Part shown: in pieces, positions 1 to 9,448 of the stretch
Numbering within the stretch: position 1 is the first letter of the stretch
How the letters are laid out: each line of letters begins with the position of its first letter
NCBI RefSeq assembly: GCF_900105325.1
Contig: NZ_FNSU01000001.1
Coordinates: forward strand, 1,240,001 to 1,304,000
DNA: 64,000 nucleotides
Source: Pseudomonas marginalis
Lineage (GTDB): Bacteria; Pseudomonadota; Gammaproteobacteria; Pseudomonadales; Pseudomonadaceae
Direction: 5' to 3'
Program-made: the position numbers and the translations under genes
Notes under the pieces: generated by a model
Seen by the model: the letters and a program-made list of their open reading frames with translations, nothing else
Databases searched by the model: none
What the model was told of the DNA's origin: nothing

Positions 1-4
1 CCTT

Positions 5-35
5 GAGTTTTTCGCGAGCAAGCTCGCTCCTACAG
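5..35. repeat. REP-type half element at the window edge
   Basis: The segment carries TTCGCGAGCAAGCTCGCTCC, which is itself partly palindromic. The same string recurs as the right arm of the larger palindrome near 21837-21864. Its partner arm presumably lies upstream of the window. Such elements are common between Pseudomonas genes and can form transcript-end hairpins. Confidence 0.75.
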
Positions 36-132
36 AGTGTTGATGAGGTGTCATCAGTGTGGTCAATTAAATTGCACGCAATTGAATTGCCTACTATGTT
101 TCATCCTCTTTCTTCCTTATCGAGGCACTGCC

Positions 133-618
133 ATGAGCAACAACCTGCTGAGCATCCCTTGCACCACCATCAAGGGTGAGCAAAAGACCTTGGCCGATTT
201 CGCCGGCAAGGCCGTCCTCGTGGTCAACACTGCCAGCAAATGCGGCTTCACCCCGCAGTACAAGGGCCTGGAGCAACTCTGGCAGCAGTACAAGGACCAG
301 GGCCTGGTGGTATTGGGCTTTCCTTGCAACCAGTTCGGCAAGCAGGAGCCCGGTGACGAAGGTGCGATTTCCGAATTCTGCGAGCTGAACTTCGGTGTCA
401 GCTTCCCGTTGTTCAAGAAGATCGACGTCAATGGCAGCGATGCCCATCCACTGTTCGTGCAACTGAAAAAACAGGCGCCGGGGCTGCTGGGGTCCAAGGG
501 CATCAAGTGGAACTTCACCAAGTTCCTCATCGGCCGCGACGGCCAGGTGGTCAAGCGCTTCGGTCCTGCCACCAAGCCGCAGGACTTGACCCAAGAGATC
601 GAAGCCTTGCTCAAATGA
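133..618 (+). CDS. gpx: Glutathione peroxidase (thiol peroxidase type)
   Basis: 161-residue cytoplasmic peroxidase of the glutathione peroxidase family. It reduces hydrogen peroxide and organic hydroperoxides, in bacteria usually with thioredoxin rather than glutathione. The peroxidatic Cys is in NTASKCGFTPQY, where animal enzymes have selenocysteine. The family motifs FPCNQFGKQEPG and KWNFTKFL, which supply the Gln, Trp and Asn of the active site, are present. The ATG at 133 begins the conserved MSNNLL; the open frame extends further upstream but that part is not conserved-looking. The gene overlaps the following MarR regulator by 4 bases (ATGA), so the two are translated together. In P. aeruginosa the equivalent pair is PA2826 and OspR, where OspR represses the peroxidase. 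That role is inferred here from order and sequence. Confidence 0.93.
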   Translation: MSNNLLSIPCTTIKGEQKTLADFAGKAVLVVNTASKCGFTPQYKGLEQLWQQYKDQGLVVLGFPCNQFGKQEPGDEGAISEFCELNFGVSFPLFKKIDVNGSDAHPLFVQLKKQAPGLLGSKGIKWNFTKFLIGRDGQVVKRFGPATKPQDLTQEIEALLK

Positions 619-1106
619 CCGACTTGCCCAGTGTGTCCCTGGCCCTGGACAACCAGCTGTGTTTCAAGCTCTACGCTGCGTCACGTGCTGTCACCCGCGC
701 TTATAAGCCGATGCTCGACCAGTTGGGTCTGACCTACCCGCAATATGTGGTGATGCTGGTGTTGTGGGAGTGGCACGCCACGCCTGCGCTGCAGCCGACG
801 GTCAAGGCCCTGGGGGAGCGCCTGATGCTCGACTCAGGCACGCTGACGCCGCTGCTCAAGCGCCTTGAACAGCTTGAGTTAGTGACGCGTCGGCGCAGTG
901 CCAGGGATGAGCGTGAAGTGCACTTGAGCCTGACCGAGGCCGGTGTGCAACTGCGGGACCAGGCCCATGGCCTGAAGACCCGCCTGTTGTGTGATCGCGG
1001 CATCGACCTGAATCAAGCCGATGCCTTGCGCGATGGTCTCGACCAGTTGCTTGTGCAACTTAAAGACTTGTCGTCCCAGGCACCCACAAGTCCAGCAGGG
1101 CATTGA
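615..1106 (+). CDS. ospR: MarR/OhrR-type thiol redox regulator, OspR-like
   Basis: 163-residue MarR-family winged-helix repressor. The N-terminal segment LCFKLYAASRAVTRAY holds the reactive Cys and the two Tyr that define the OhrR class of peroxide sensors. The wing region RRRSARDEREVHLSLTEAG is typical. OhrR-type proteins leave DNA when the Cys is oxidised, so the protein most likely senses organic peroxide and controls the co-translated gpx. The start overlaps the gpx stop by 4 bases. The 3' end overlaps the convergent sensor kinase gene by 47 bases, unusually deep for convergent genes. The gpx-ospR-sagS order matches P. aeruginosa PA2826-2824, which supports the OspR name. Confidence 0.88.
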   Translation: MTDLPSVSLALDNQLCFKLYAASRAVTRAYKPMLDQLGLTYPQYVVMLVLWEWHATPALQPTVKALGERLMLDSGTLTPLLKRLEQLELVTRRRSARDEREVHLSLTEAGVQLRDQAHGLKTRLLCDRGIDLNQADALRDGLDQLLVQLKDLSSQAPTSPAGH

Positions 1107-3369
1107 GTTCTTCGCGGCGGAACGGCTTGGCCAGGTAATCATTCATCCCCGCCGCACGGCAGCGCTCGCGCTCTTCGGACAGGGCATTGGCGGTCAACGC
1201 GACAATCGGCAGGTCCGGCCAGCGTCCGCTGCGCCGAATCTGCCGGCTGGCCTCATAGCCATCCATCACCGGCATGTTGCAGTCCATCAGCACCATATCG
1301 AAGCGCTGTTCTTCAAGAAACTTGAGCGCTTCGCCACCGTGGGCGGCCACGATCACTTCGCAGCCCAGTTTGCTGAGCATGCCCTTGGCCACCAGTTGGT
1401 TGACCGGGTTGTCCTCCACCAGCAGGATGCGCGCCCGATGTGCGAGCGGTGCGGCATCCACTTGGACGGGGTCAAGCACCAGGTGCGCGTCGGTGCGTAA
1501 GTTGCGTTGCAGGATCTGGTACAGCGCGTTGCGGCTCAAGGGGCGTGCCTGTTGGTGCAACGGCGCCAGTGCCGCCACTTCTTCGCTGGGCATGAAGTTG
1601 CCATAGGCGGTCACCAGCAGGATGGGCGCGGTAATGCCCGGCCGTATGCGGAACAGGCATTCCGGGCAGTCGGTAATCAGCAGGTCGGGGGTTTGCCCGC
1701 TCAAATCGTCATCCATGGTGAAACAACGCAGGGACAGTCCCCAGCAGGGCAGCAGGGTCGTGAGCAACTCTGTCAGGCCGCTGCCGGCGTTGGTGATGGC
1801 GATGACCTCGCCTTTGAGAGGCGCTGGCTGCACTGCGGGCAAATGGGCGGGCAGTGGCAGGTCTGCGCAGAACTGGCTGCCAAAGCCCACTTCCGAGCTG
1901 ATACTCAAGCGCCCCTTCATCGCTTCGCACAGGTTGTGCGTCAGTGCCAGGCCCAGGCCCGTCCCGCCATACTGGCGAGTGATGCCGGCGCCGGCCTGGG
2001 TGAACGGTTGGAAGATTTTCACCTGCGCTTCCTGAGCAATACCGATGCCGGTATCGCAGACTTCAATGCGTACGCCGCCGTCGTGGGTACCCAGGCGCAC
2101 ATCAACCCGACCAAAGCGGGTGAACTTCAAGGCGTTGGAGAGCAAGTTGCTGACAATCTGCCGCACACGGGTCGGGTCACCGAGCACCTGGGCCGGGAAC
2201 TGCGGGTCGATCAGGCAGCTCAGCTCCACGCTCGGTGCGGCGTTCTGCGATAACAGGTTGGCGGTGTCTTCCACCAGCGCGCCGAGGTCGAAGGGGATAC
2301 GCTCCAGCTCCAACTGGCCGGCGTCGAACTTGGACAGGTCGAGAATATCGTTGAGCAGTTCCACCAGCACTTTGCCGGAGTCATGGGCGATAGACAGTTG
2401 CTGGCGTTGTTCGGCGTTCAACGGGCTGTCCAGCGACAGTGCGATCATGCCCAGCAGGCCGTTGAGCGGGGTGCGGATTTCGTGGCTCATGTTCGCCAGG
2501 AAGGCCGCCCGGGCCTGTGCCATGCCCAATGCATGCATCTTGGCGGCTTCCAGCTCATCGTTGGACTGGGTCAGCCGCTGGTTGCTGGCCTTGAGTTCAA
2601 GGGTGCGCGCGGACACGATATGTTCCAGTTGCCCCAGGTATTCGGTCAGCCGATCCTCGGCGTGGCGGCGCTGCTGGATTTCGGTTTCCATGTTTTCGAA
2701 TTGCTGGTTGGCGACGTCCACCAGCACGCCGATTTCATCGTGCTCATGCCCTGGCGGGCAGTCCAGGCGTGCCTGCTTGCGGGTACTCAGCTCACGAATA
2801 ATGCGCACCAGCGGTTGGGTCAGCATGACGTAGAACAGGCCCAGCAGAATCCCGGTCAGCAGCAGGCTACGCGCGAACCCGTTGAGCAGGGTGATCTCGG
2901 CGCGGCGCAGGAACCGGCTGCCAAAGGCGTAGGTGTCGACGTCCAGGCGCAGTACGCCAAGTGACTCGTTGGGCATGTGGCTCAGGAACAGTTGGTCTTC
3001 GAACTGGCGGTTGGCGCCAAACATGAAGTCACTGATAGGCCGGTAGGTGCTTTCCTTGCGTGGCCGGTCGACATCGGCCAGCACCACGCCGTTGTTGTCG
3101 ATCAACTGCGCGCGAATGATGGCGGGGGAGTGCAGCAGGCCCAGGGTCAGTTCCTGGGCCAGTTCGGCATCGATGTTGTAGGCGATACGTGACGCGGGGT
3201 TATGGCTGATTTCGATCAGCGAACGTATTTCGCGGTTGATGGATGCGTCTTCGCTGGCATAATCAATGCCGATTTGGATCAGGCTGAGCAAGGTTCCCAA
3301 GACGAAACCGACCAGCACCGTCAATCTGGCTTGTTTATAAGACAAGCGGTGGGCGAACTTGATATCCAT
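1060..3369 (-). CDS. sagS: Hybrid sensor histidine kinase, SagS-like
   Basis: 769-residue inner-membrane hybrid kinase. A TM helix near residues 15-35 and another near 175-195 enclose a periplasmic sensor of about 140 residues. After them come a HAMP-like linker with coiled coil, then HisKA with the phospho-acceptor His in FLANMSHEIRTPLNG (about residue 293). An HATPase domain (GTGLGLALTHNL) follows. Next is a degenerate receiver-like stretch (about 510-610), and last a true receiver RILLVEDNPVNQ with phospho-acceptor Asp in VLMDCNMPVMDGYE (about residue 695). The ATG at 3369 (MDIKFAHRL) is preferred over the upstream extension. SagS in P. aeruginosa governs the switch to biofilm through HptB and BfiSR; synteny with gpx-ospR supports the name. 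Its actual output in this strain is inference. Confidence 0.85.
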   Translation of the reverse strand: MDIKFAHRLSYKQARLTVLVGFVLGTLLSLIQIGIDYASEDASINREIRSLIEISHNPASRIAYNIDAELAQELTLGLLHSPAIIRAQLIDNNGVVLADVDRPRKESTYRPISDFMFGANRQFEDQLFLSHMPNESLGVLRLDVDTYAFGSRFLRRAEITLLNGFARSLLLTGILLGLFYVMLTQPLVRIIRELSTRKQARLDCPPGHEHDEIGVLVDVANQQFENMETEIQQRRHAEDRLTEYLGQLEHIVSARTLELKASNQRLTQSNDELEAAKMHALGMAQARAAFLANMSHEIRTPLNGLLGMIALSLDSPLNAEQRQQLSIAHDSGKVLVELLNDILDLSKFDAGQLELERIPFDLGALVEDTANLLSQNAAPSVELSCLIDPQFPAQVLGDPTRVRQIVSNLLSNALKFTRFGRVDVRLGTHDGGVRIEVCDTGIGIAQEAQVKIFQPFTQAGAGITRQYGGTGLGLALTHNLCEAMKGRLSISSEVGFGSQFCADLPLPAHLPAVQPAPLKGEVIAITNAGSGLTELLTTLLPCWGLSLRCFTMDDDLSGQTPDLLITDCPECLFRIRPGITAPILLVTAYGNFMPSEEVAALAPLHQQARPLSRNALYQILQRNLRTDAHLVLDPVQVDAAPLAHRARILLVEDNPVNQLVAKGMLSKLGCEVIVAAHGGEALKFLEEQRFDMVLMDCNMPVMDGYEASRQIRRSGRWPDLPIVALTANALSEERERCRAAGMNDYLAKPFRREELNALLDLWVPGTTSL

Positions 3370-3531
3370 TGAGTGTTGAACCACTTCACGTTTCCCTTCG
3401 CCCGGCAAGCATAGCTGAACATCCACACGCCCAGGCCTGCCCGGCATGAAACGTTTTTACGCAGCCCCAAGCGGTCTGTCGCAGGGTTGCCAATACGCCA
3501 TCTTTTGCAAGAACTTGCCAGAGGAATAATC

Positions 3532-4422
3532 GTGGATTCTCGATTGAGTGCCTTTCTGGAGCGAGCCGATGCCGTGCTCGCCCGCCTGGAACCCTTGTTG
3601 CCCGCGCCGCGCCAAACCATCGACTGGAACCAGTGCCTGGCCGCCCGCTGGCAGCGTGAGGGCCGCAGTGGCTTCCTGTTGCCGCTGGACGTGAGCCTGG
3701 ACATGCGCTTGTCCGACCTGATCGGCGTGGACAAGCAACGTGAAACCCTGGCGCGCAACACCCAGCAGTTCCTGGATGGCCTGCCTGCCAACCATGCGTT
3801 GCTGTGGGGGTCGCGGGGCACCGGTAAATCGTCCATGGTGCGCGCTTTGCTCGCTCAACACGCCAAGGCCGGTCTGCGCCTGATCGAAATCGAGCGTGAC
3901 CACTTGGCCGACCTGCCGCGGGTGGTCGAGCAACTGCTCAAGTTGCCGCAACGTTTCATCCTGTTCTGCGACGACTTGTCGTTCGAAGCCGGCGAAGGCG
4001 ACTATCGGGTGCTCAAGAGCGTGCTGGATGGCTCCCTGGAACAGGCCCCTGAAAACGTGCTGCTGTATGCCACGTCCAACCGCCGCCACCTGGTGCCGGA
4101 AAACCAGAGCGACAACGATAACTGGAAGCGCGTGGACGGTGAGTTGCACCCGAGCGAGGCGGTGGAAGACAAGATTGCCTTGTCCGACCGCTTTGGCTTG
4201 TGGCTGTCGTTCTACCCGTTCACCCAGGAACATTTCCTGGACGTGGTCGAGCACTGGATCGGCGAGCTGGCGAACAAGGCGGGTTTGCAGTGGCAGCGTG
4301 ATGAGGACCTCGACATTCTCGCCGTGCGCTGGGCCACCGGGCGCGGCAACCGCAACGGTCGTTGCGCGTATCAATTCGCCCGTTACTGGGTGGGTCTCAA
4401 ATTGCTGGAGCGTCAACCATGA
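3532..4422 (+). CDS. DUF815-family P-loop ATPase
   Basis: 296-residue AAA-type ATPase of the DUF815 family. The Walker A motif is WGSRGTGKSS (about residues 88-97). The Walker B-like FILFCDDLSF follows about 45 residues later, and a sensor-like YATSNRRHL comes after that. No membrane segment or signal is visible, so it is cytoplasmic. The start is taken as the GTG at 3532 because GAGGA at 3521-3525 is well spaced from it; upstream in-frame codons have no ribosome site. It overlaps the next gene by 4 bases. The P. aeruginosa counterpart follows sagS in the same order (PA2823). The molecular role of the family is not established. Confidence 0.85.
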   Translation: MDSRLSAFLERADAVLARLEPLLPAPRQTIDWNQCLAARWQREGRSGFLLPLDVSLDMRLSDLIGVDKQRETLARNTQQFLDGLPANHALLWGSRGTGKSSMVRALLAQHAKAGLRLIEIERDHLADLPRVVEQLLKLPQRFILFCDDLSFEAGEGDYRVLKSVLDGSLEQAPENVLLYATSNRRHLVPENQSDNDNWKRVDGELHPSEAVEDKIALSDRFGLWLSFYPFTQEHFLDVVEHWIGELANKAGLQWQRDEDLDILAVRWATGRGNRNGRCAYQFARYWVGLKLLERQP

Positions 4423-4901
4423 TCGATTTACAACAGGCCGGCACCGGCCTCGGTGGCTATGCCTTGCTGAGTGCCCAGCTGGAGTCGCTGCTGGCCGATG
4501 AGCGTGATTTCATCGCCAACAGCGCCCAGTTTTCGGCTTTCCTGTTCAGCCAGCTGGATGACCTGAACTGGGCGGGCTTTTACCTCAACCGCAATGAAGA
4601 GCTGGTGCTTGGCCCGTTCCAGGGGCAGATCGCCTGTGTGCGTATTCCGTTCGGCCGTGGGGTGTGCGGCGCGGCCGCGGCCTCGCGGCAAACCCAGCGA
4701 GTAGACGATGTGCACGCGTTCCCCGGGCATATCGCCTGTGACAGCGCGTCCAACAGCGAACTGGTGGTGCCATTGGTCAAGGACGGCACATTGATTGGTG
4801 TCCTTGACCTCGATAGCCCGTCGTTGGCCCGCTTTACCCCCCAGGATCAGGCCGGTATCGAACAGCTGGCGGCGATTTTCCTGCGTTTGACCGACTGCTG
4901 A
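4419..4901 (+). CDS. msrC: GAF-domain free methionine-(R)-sulfoxide reductase
   Basis: 160-residue single GAF-domain protein. It matches fRMsr (YebR/MsrC), which reduces free L-methionine-(R)-sulfoxide with thioredoxin. The family cysteines are visible in GQIACVRIPFGRGVCG and in HIACDSASNSELVVP, and the ligand-pocket motif LIGVLDLDSPS is present. The ATG overlaps the DUF815 stop by 4 bases, so the two form a short operon. Its position near gpx/ospR puts three oxidative damage functions together. Length equals the usual family length. Confidence 0.88.
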   Translation: MIDLQQAGTGLGGYALLSAQLESLLADERDFIANSAQFSAFLFSQLDDLNWAGFYLNRNEELVLGPFQGQIACVRIPFGRGVCGAAAASRQTQRVDDVHAFPGHIACDSASNSELVVPLVKDGTLIGVLDLDSPSLARFTPQDQAGIEQLAAIFLRLTDC

Positions 4902-4909
4902 TCGAAATA

Positions 4910-4927
4910 GGGGCGCAGCCCCGCCCC
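4910..4927. terminator. Short GC hairpin between convergent genes
   Basis: GGGGCG at 4910-4915 pairs with CGCCCC at 4922-4927. It sits in the 26-base gap between the msrC stop and the stop of the convergent kinase gene. There is no strong T tract, so it is only a candidate bidirectional terminator. Confidence 0.4.
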
Positions 4928-7900
4928 TTATCGGCCATCCAGTTCGTCAAGCCGCACTTGCAGCATCCTCTCCAACTCCAGCATCAGCTTCTCCAGGGAT
5001 TTCACCCCCGCTTCGATCAGGGGCCGATCATCGCCCCGGGCACAGGCCTGTTCGACGGCTTCGCATTGCGAGGCCAGCGCAGAGGCTTGAACGATGCGCG
5101 CGGCCCCCTTGATCTTGTGAGCCTGTTCGATGATCTCTTCGGGCAAGGCCTGCGCAGCGATCAGTGCAACCAACTCCTGGCGATCCTGGCGACTGCTGCT
5201 CAGCAACTCCTCCAGCAAGAGACGGCTCATGTGCGGATCGCCACCGGTGAGGGCCTCGAAGTTGCCGATGTCCAGGGTCATGCCGCTGGGTTGAGGACTG
5301 ATTTTCGCCAGTTGCAGCTCCAGCGCCGTAAGGTTGATGGGTTTGAACAGGCAGTCATTCATGCCCGCCTGCGCACAGCGTTGTTTCTCTTCGGGCTGGG
5401 CATTGGCGGTAAAACCCAGTACCACGCAAGGCGTCAGTTGTTCGCGCTCCTCGTATTCGCGGATCGAACGACTCAGTTCGTAGCCATTCATGATCGGCAT
5501 GTTGCAATCGGCGATCACCAGGTCAAAGTGCTCCTGGCGCCAGGCCTGGAAGCCGGAGGCGCCGTTCCGGGCGGCGGTGTACTGATGGCCCAGGTAGCCG
5601 AGCTGCTGGCACATCAACAGGCGATTCGCCGGATGATCGTCCACCACCAGCACATTGAGCACCGGCACGTTCGAGGTCTCGGCGGGCTTGGGTTCTTCGG
5701 CCACCTGCAGCGCCTGCAGGCGATTCATCTTCAGGCTCACATGCACCTGGGTGCCTACCATGGGCACGCTGCTCAGACTCAGTTGCCCGCCCATCATCGC
5801 GCACAGGCTGCGACAGATCACCAGCCCGAGACCCGCACCGCTCCTGGCCAGCTGTCCTGAGTTGTCCGCCTGGGCAAAGGGTTCGAACAGGCGCATCTGG
5901 TCGTCCCGGCTGATACCGATGCCGGTGTCTTCCACCACCAGTTTCATCTCGACCTGCTGCGGCAGTTCGGTGGCCGATACTTCCACCTTGATCTTTACCT
6001 GGCCACGTTCGGTGAACTTGATGGCGTTGCTGATCAGGTTGGACAGCACCTGCTTGAAGCGCAGCGGGTCGATCAGCACTTCGGTGTGTTCCAGATCTGG
6101 CGTGAACTCCAGCAACAGGCTAAGGGTCTTCTGGCGTGCCAGGCCGTCGAAGACACGCACCACCGACTCGATCACCTCCCTCAGGTTGACGCGTTCCGGT
6201 GCCAGGCTGAGGCGACCGGATTCAATCCGCGCGATGTCCAGGATGTCGCCGATAAGCTCCAGCAGATCCTTGGCCGAGTTGTAGGCGACTTCGATGGCCG
6301 GGCGGTCGAGGTGGCCCTGGTCCGCCCGCTTGAGGGTCAGCTCGAGCATGCCGATCACCGCGTTCATCGGTGTGCGGATTTCGTGGCTCATGGTGGCGAG
6401 GAACGTGCTCTTGGCCCGATTGGCTTCGTCGGCTCGCTCCTTGGCGGTGCGGAGTTCGTCGAACAACTGGCGTCGCTCACTGATATCGATCCAGCCACCG
6501 ATGATGCCCTGGACTTCACCGACGGAGTCGCGGTACGGCAGGATCCAGTGGTAGATCGTCAGTTTTTTTCCGCGAATATGCAGGGTGCGGTCCAGGATCA
6601 ACGGGTTGCCCTCGGCCACCACGCGCTGATAGTCGGCATGGTATTGCGCCGCCTCGACTGCGAGGGCTGTGCTGATCTGGACCGCGCTTTTACCTATCAC
6701 GTCCTCGCGCTTGACGTCGAACGCCTGTAGGTAACTGTCGTTGCAGGTCTGCAGCAGCCCCTTGTTGTCACGCACGTAGATCGGGTGTGGGGTTTCATTG
6801 ACCAGGGCGCGCATGAACTCGAACTGATCATTGAGGGCGCGCTCGGCCATTTTGCGGTGCTTGATCTGGCGGCGCATGTACGCGTTCCAGCTCAGGGAAA
6901 TCAGCAGCAGCAGGCCGGTCCCGATGACGATGCGCGCAATCAGTTGGTGATAGTCGCGCCAGTAACTGTCCGAGGCCGCGGTATAACCGCGCCAACGACT
7001 GTTGATCACGCCCAGTTCGTCCGGGGCGATGCTGAGCAACGCCTTGTCGAGAATCGAGCTGAGTTCGGTGGCGCTGCGGGATGTCGCCAGCCCGAAGGTG
7101 GCCGGCATCGTGCCAATGCTGAAGCTGATTTGGATCTTGTCCTGGAGTATCTGCGAGGACAGGAAGTAATTGGCGACCACCAGGGTATTCACCGCGCCCT
7201 CTACATGGCCTTGTACCAGCAGTTCGGCTGACTTGAACGTGTCGCCGGTATCTACCAGCTGAATCTTTGGGAAGTGCTCACGCAGGAATTTTTTCAGCGG
7301 ACTGCCCTGCGTGATTGCCAGGCGCTTGCCCTCCATTTCCTCAAGGCCTGTAGGGGCCTGGCCGTCCTTGCGTGTCAGCATCACGTAGGAGTTTTCCAGG
7401 TAGGGACGACTGAAGTTCAGTTGGGCTTCTCGCTCGACGCTGGGGATGATTGCGCCGACGATGTCCGCTTTGCCGCTCTCTACATGCTCGATCATGGTGT
7501 TCACATCACGCCCGCGCTGGATCTCGAAGCGCAGCCCGGTGCGCAGGCGAATCAGTTCCAGCAGGTCGGCGGTAATGCCGCGAAAATTGCCATCGGCGTC
7601 GAAGAAGGTCAGCGGCGCAAAGGTAGGGTTCACGATCACTTTGACGACCGGGTTCTCCCTCAGCCAACGTTCTTCGCGAAGGGTCAGTTGCAGCTTTTGG
7701 TCGGTCAGGAGGATGTCGCTGCCGGCACTCCAGCGTTTGGCAATGGTTTCCCGTTCGGCAGCGGGCACGGCCCTCAGGACGGCGTCGACGATGCTCAACA
7801 GCGTCTGCTGTTCCTGGGGCATGGCAAAGCTGAATCCATAGGCTTCATGTTTGCCGAAGTTCGCCATGCGAATGTTTTTCAGGTAACCCTTGTTGATCAT

Positions 7901-8575
7901 GTAGTGGGTGGAAATGGTATCGCCGAGAAAGACGTCTGCCTGGTCGAAGGCCACTGCATTCAAGGCGTTTTGATAAGAAGGGTAGGCACGGATGATTGCC
8001 TTGGGGTAGAGCCTTTCCACTTCGTGCAGTGGCAGATAGTGATAGACCAGTGCCAGGCGCATGCCGGCCAGCCCATCAGCCAGGCTGCGGGTTTCGCCTT
8101 CGCGGGTCACCAGCACTGGCCGGTCCACGGCGTACGGCTCCGACAGGGTCAGGTTGGGATTTGCCGCTTCAAAGCTGTTGGAGGAACCCAGTAAATCGAT
8201 TTCACCCGCTTCGAGGGCATGAATGGCGGCCTCTCGGGAGGGGTAGCGCAACACTTTTACCGGCACGTCCAGCGCCATTGCCAGCAAGCCGGCGTAGTCG
8301 GCGGTGAGTCCCTCATAGTCACGCCCGCTGGAGGTGAGGTCAAAAGGCGGGTAGTCAGGAAACGCCGCGCCCAGTACCAGTTCGCGTTTGTTCTGGAGCC
8401 ATTGGCGCTGGGCCTTGTTCAGGTAGGGTTCCAGCTGCACGGAGCTCGCACGACTCAAAAGGTTGAAATGCTCCGGGCTCGCTGGAGGGGTGGCAGGCAC
8501 GGCGGTGCTGAAGCACAAACCGGCACTCAATATAATCAAATAGTCCTTTATACGCCTGGGCATCCTGTTTCTCAC
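4928..8575 (-). CDS. rocS2: BvgS-type unorthodox sensor kinase, RocS2-like
   Basis: 1215-residue kinase with a signal-like N-terminus. Two tandem periplasmic solute-binding (SBP_bac_3, Venus flytrap) domains lie at about 55-285 and 300-525, with one TM helix near 550-570. A PAS domain (ETPHPIYVRDNKG) is at about 590-690. HisKA follows with its His in FLATMSHEIRTPMNAV (about 730), then HATPase. The receiver LNVLVVDDHPANR has its Asp in VIADCNMPIMNGYE (about 1023). The C-terminal Hpt His is in EQAHKIKGAARIV (about 1152). It therefore carries a full internal His-Asp-His relay. The start is a GTG overlapping the regulator stop by 3 bases; the ATG at 8563 is an alternative. P. aeruginosa RocS2 (PA3044) lies beside the dGTPase-like gene in the same way and controls fimbriae and efflux. 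The target genes here are unknown. Confidence 0.85.
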   Translation of the reverse strand: MRNRMPRRIKDYLIILSAGLCFSTAVPATPPASPEHFNLLSRASSVQLEPYLNKAQRQWLQNKRELVLGAAFPDYPPFDLTSSGRDYEGLTADYAGLLAMALDVPVKVLRYPSREAAIHALEAGEIDLLGSSNSFEAANPNLTLSEPYAVDRPVLVTREGETRSLADGLAGMRLALVYHYLPLHEVERLYPKAIIRAYPSYQNALNAVAFDQADVFLGDTISTHYMINKGYLKNIRMANFGKHEAYGFSFAMPQEQQTLLSIVDAVLRAVPAAERETIAKRWSAGSDILLTDQKLQLTLREERWLRENPVVKVIVNPTFAPLTFFDADGNFRGITADLLELIRLRTGLRFEIQRGRDVNTMIEHVESGKADIVGAIIPSVEREAQLNFSRPYLENSYVMLTRKDGQAPTGLEEMEGKRLAITQGSPLKKFLREHFPKIQLVDTGDTFKSAELLVQGHVEGAVNTLVVANYFLSSQILQDKIQISFSIGTMPATFGLATSRSATELSSILDKALLSIAPDELGVINSRWRGYTAASDSYWRDYHQLIARIVIGTGLLLLISLSWNAYMRRQIKHRKMAERALNDQFEFMRALVNETPHPIYVRDNKGLLQTCNDSYLQAFDVKREDVIGKSAVQISTALAVEAAQYHADYQRVVAEGNPLILDRTLHIRGKKLTIYHWILPYRDSVGEVQGIIGGWIDISERRQLFDELRTAKERADEANRAKSTFLATMSHEIRTPMNAVIGMLELTLKRADQGHLDRPAIEVAYNSAKDLLELIGDILDIARIESGRLSLAPERVNLREVIESVVRVFDGLARQKTLSLLLEFTPDLEHTEVLIDPLRFKQVLSNLISNAIKFTERGQVKIKVEVSATELPQQVEMKLVVEDTGIGISRDDQMRLFEPFAQADNSGQLARSGAGLGLVICRSLCAMMGGQLSLSSVPMVGTQVHVSLKMNRLQALQVAEEPKPAETSNVPVLNVLVVDDHPANRLLMCQQLGYLGHQYTAARNGASGFQAWRQEHFDLVIADCNMPIMNGYELSRSIREYEEREQLTPCVVLGFTANAQPEEKQRCAQAGMNDCLFKPINLTALELQLAKISPQPSGMTLDIGNFEALTGGDPHMSRLLLEELLSSSRQDRQELVALIAAQALPEEIIEQAHKIKGAARIVQASALASQCEAVEQACARGDDRPLIEAGVKSLEKLMLELERMLQVRLDELDGR

Positions 8576-9192
8576 ACTAGCGCGTTCCGTTTTGCCATCT
8601 CGATAAGTTCTACCAAGGACTTGGCTTGAAGTTTCTGCATCAGCCTCTTTTTATAAGTGCTTACTGTTTTGTTGCTCAAGAACATACCTTTGGCTATTTC
8701 CTTGTTGGTGCGGCCTTGTGCGAAAAGTTGCAATACCATCAACTCCCGATCGTTAACCGCCTTGAACAGTTCAAGTTCCTTGCAGGCCTCATCGTTGGTG
8801 TTCAAGGCTTGGCTGGGGAAGTAGTTATAACCGGACAGTACAGCGCGGATGGCGCTCATCAGCTCGCTCAGGTCACCTTCCTTGCACACGTAGCCATCGG
8901 CTCCCGAACGCATGCAACGCGTGGCAAACAGGGTGGGGGATTGAGCCGTCAGCACCAGGGTTTTCATCGACGCGTTCATGGCGTTGAATCGGCAAAGCAC
9001 TTCCAGCCCGTCGAGTTTTGGAATGCTGATGTCGAGGATGATCAGGTCCGGCATGCATTCGCGGACCATTTGGATGGCGTCGCATCCGTTATCCGTTTCG
9101 CCGACTACTTTGAAATTTTCTTCGTGTTCCAACAACATTCGTATGGCAAGTCTTATAACCGGATGGTCGTCAATAATAAAAACTGTATTCAT
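8572..9192 (-). CDS. rocA2: LuxR/NarL-type response regulator, RocA2-like
   Basis: 206-residue response regulator. The receiver begins MNTVFIIDDHPVIR with acidic pocket DD, phospho-acceptor Asp in LIILDISIPKLDGLEV (about 54), the switch Thr in LVLTAQSP and Lys in YVCKEGD. The C-terminal HTH is of the LuxR type: NDRELMVLQLFAQGRTNKEIA, then NKTVSTYKKRLMQKL. It is the expected partner of the BvgS-type kinase directly downstream, as in BvgAS, EvgAS and RocSA. The ATG at 9192 is chosen over the upstream extension because GGA lies about 8 bases before it and the receiver starts there. The 256-base gap upstream probably carries the promoter of the pair. Confidence 0.87.
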   Translation of the reverse strand: MNTVFIIDDHPVIRLAIRMLLEHEENFKVVGETDNGCDAIQMVRECMPDLIILDISIPKLDGLEVLCRFNAMNASMKTLVLTAQSPTLFATRCMRSGADGYVCKEGDLSELMSAIRAVLSGYNYFPSQALNTNDEACKELELFKAVNDRELMVLQLFAQGRTNKEIAKGMFLSNKTVSTYKKRLMQKLQAKSLVELIEMAKRNALV

Positions 9193-9448
9193 GATCATAT
9201 TCCATGCAAGTACAAATAAAGCGGGCACATTAGCTCAGAAGCCGATGGATAAGCATGAACTTGGGGGGTGGCAGGTATAAAACAGGAAAGTTCCTACATT
9301 AAAAAAGGTAAAAGCCTACCTGTCTCTAAGGAGCTGTAACGCAAGAGGCCAAGGTTCCGCAGGGGCATGGGCCGAAGGAACATGGCAAGGACTTTACGGT
9401 GGTTATGCGCGATTTTTCCGACCAGTCGATCTGTTTAAAGTCCTACAT

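Noticed and set aside
3457..4416. 319-codon open frame on the minus strand
   Set aside because: Antisense to the DUF815 ATPase, which has clear Walker motifs and a good ribosome site.
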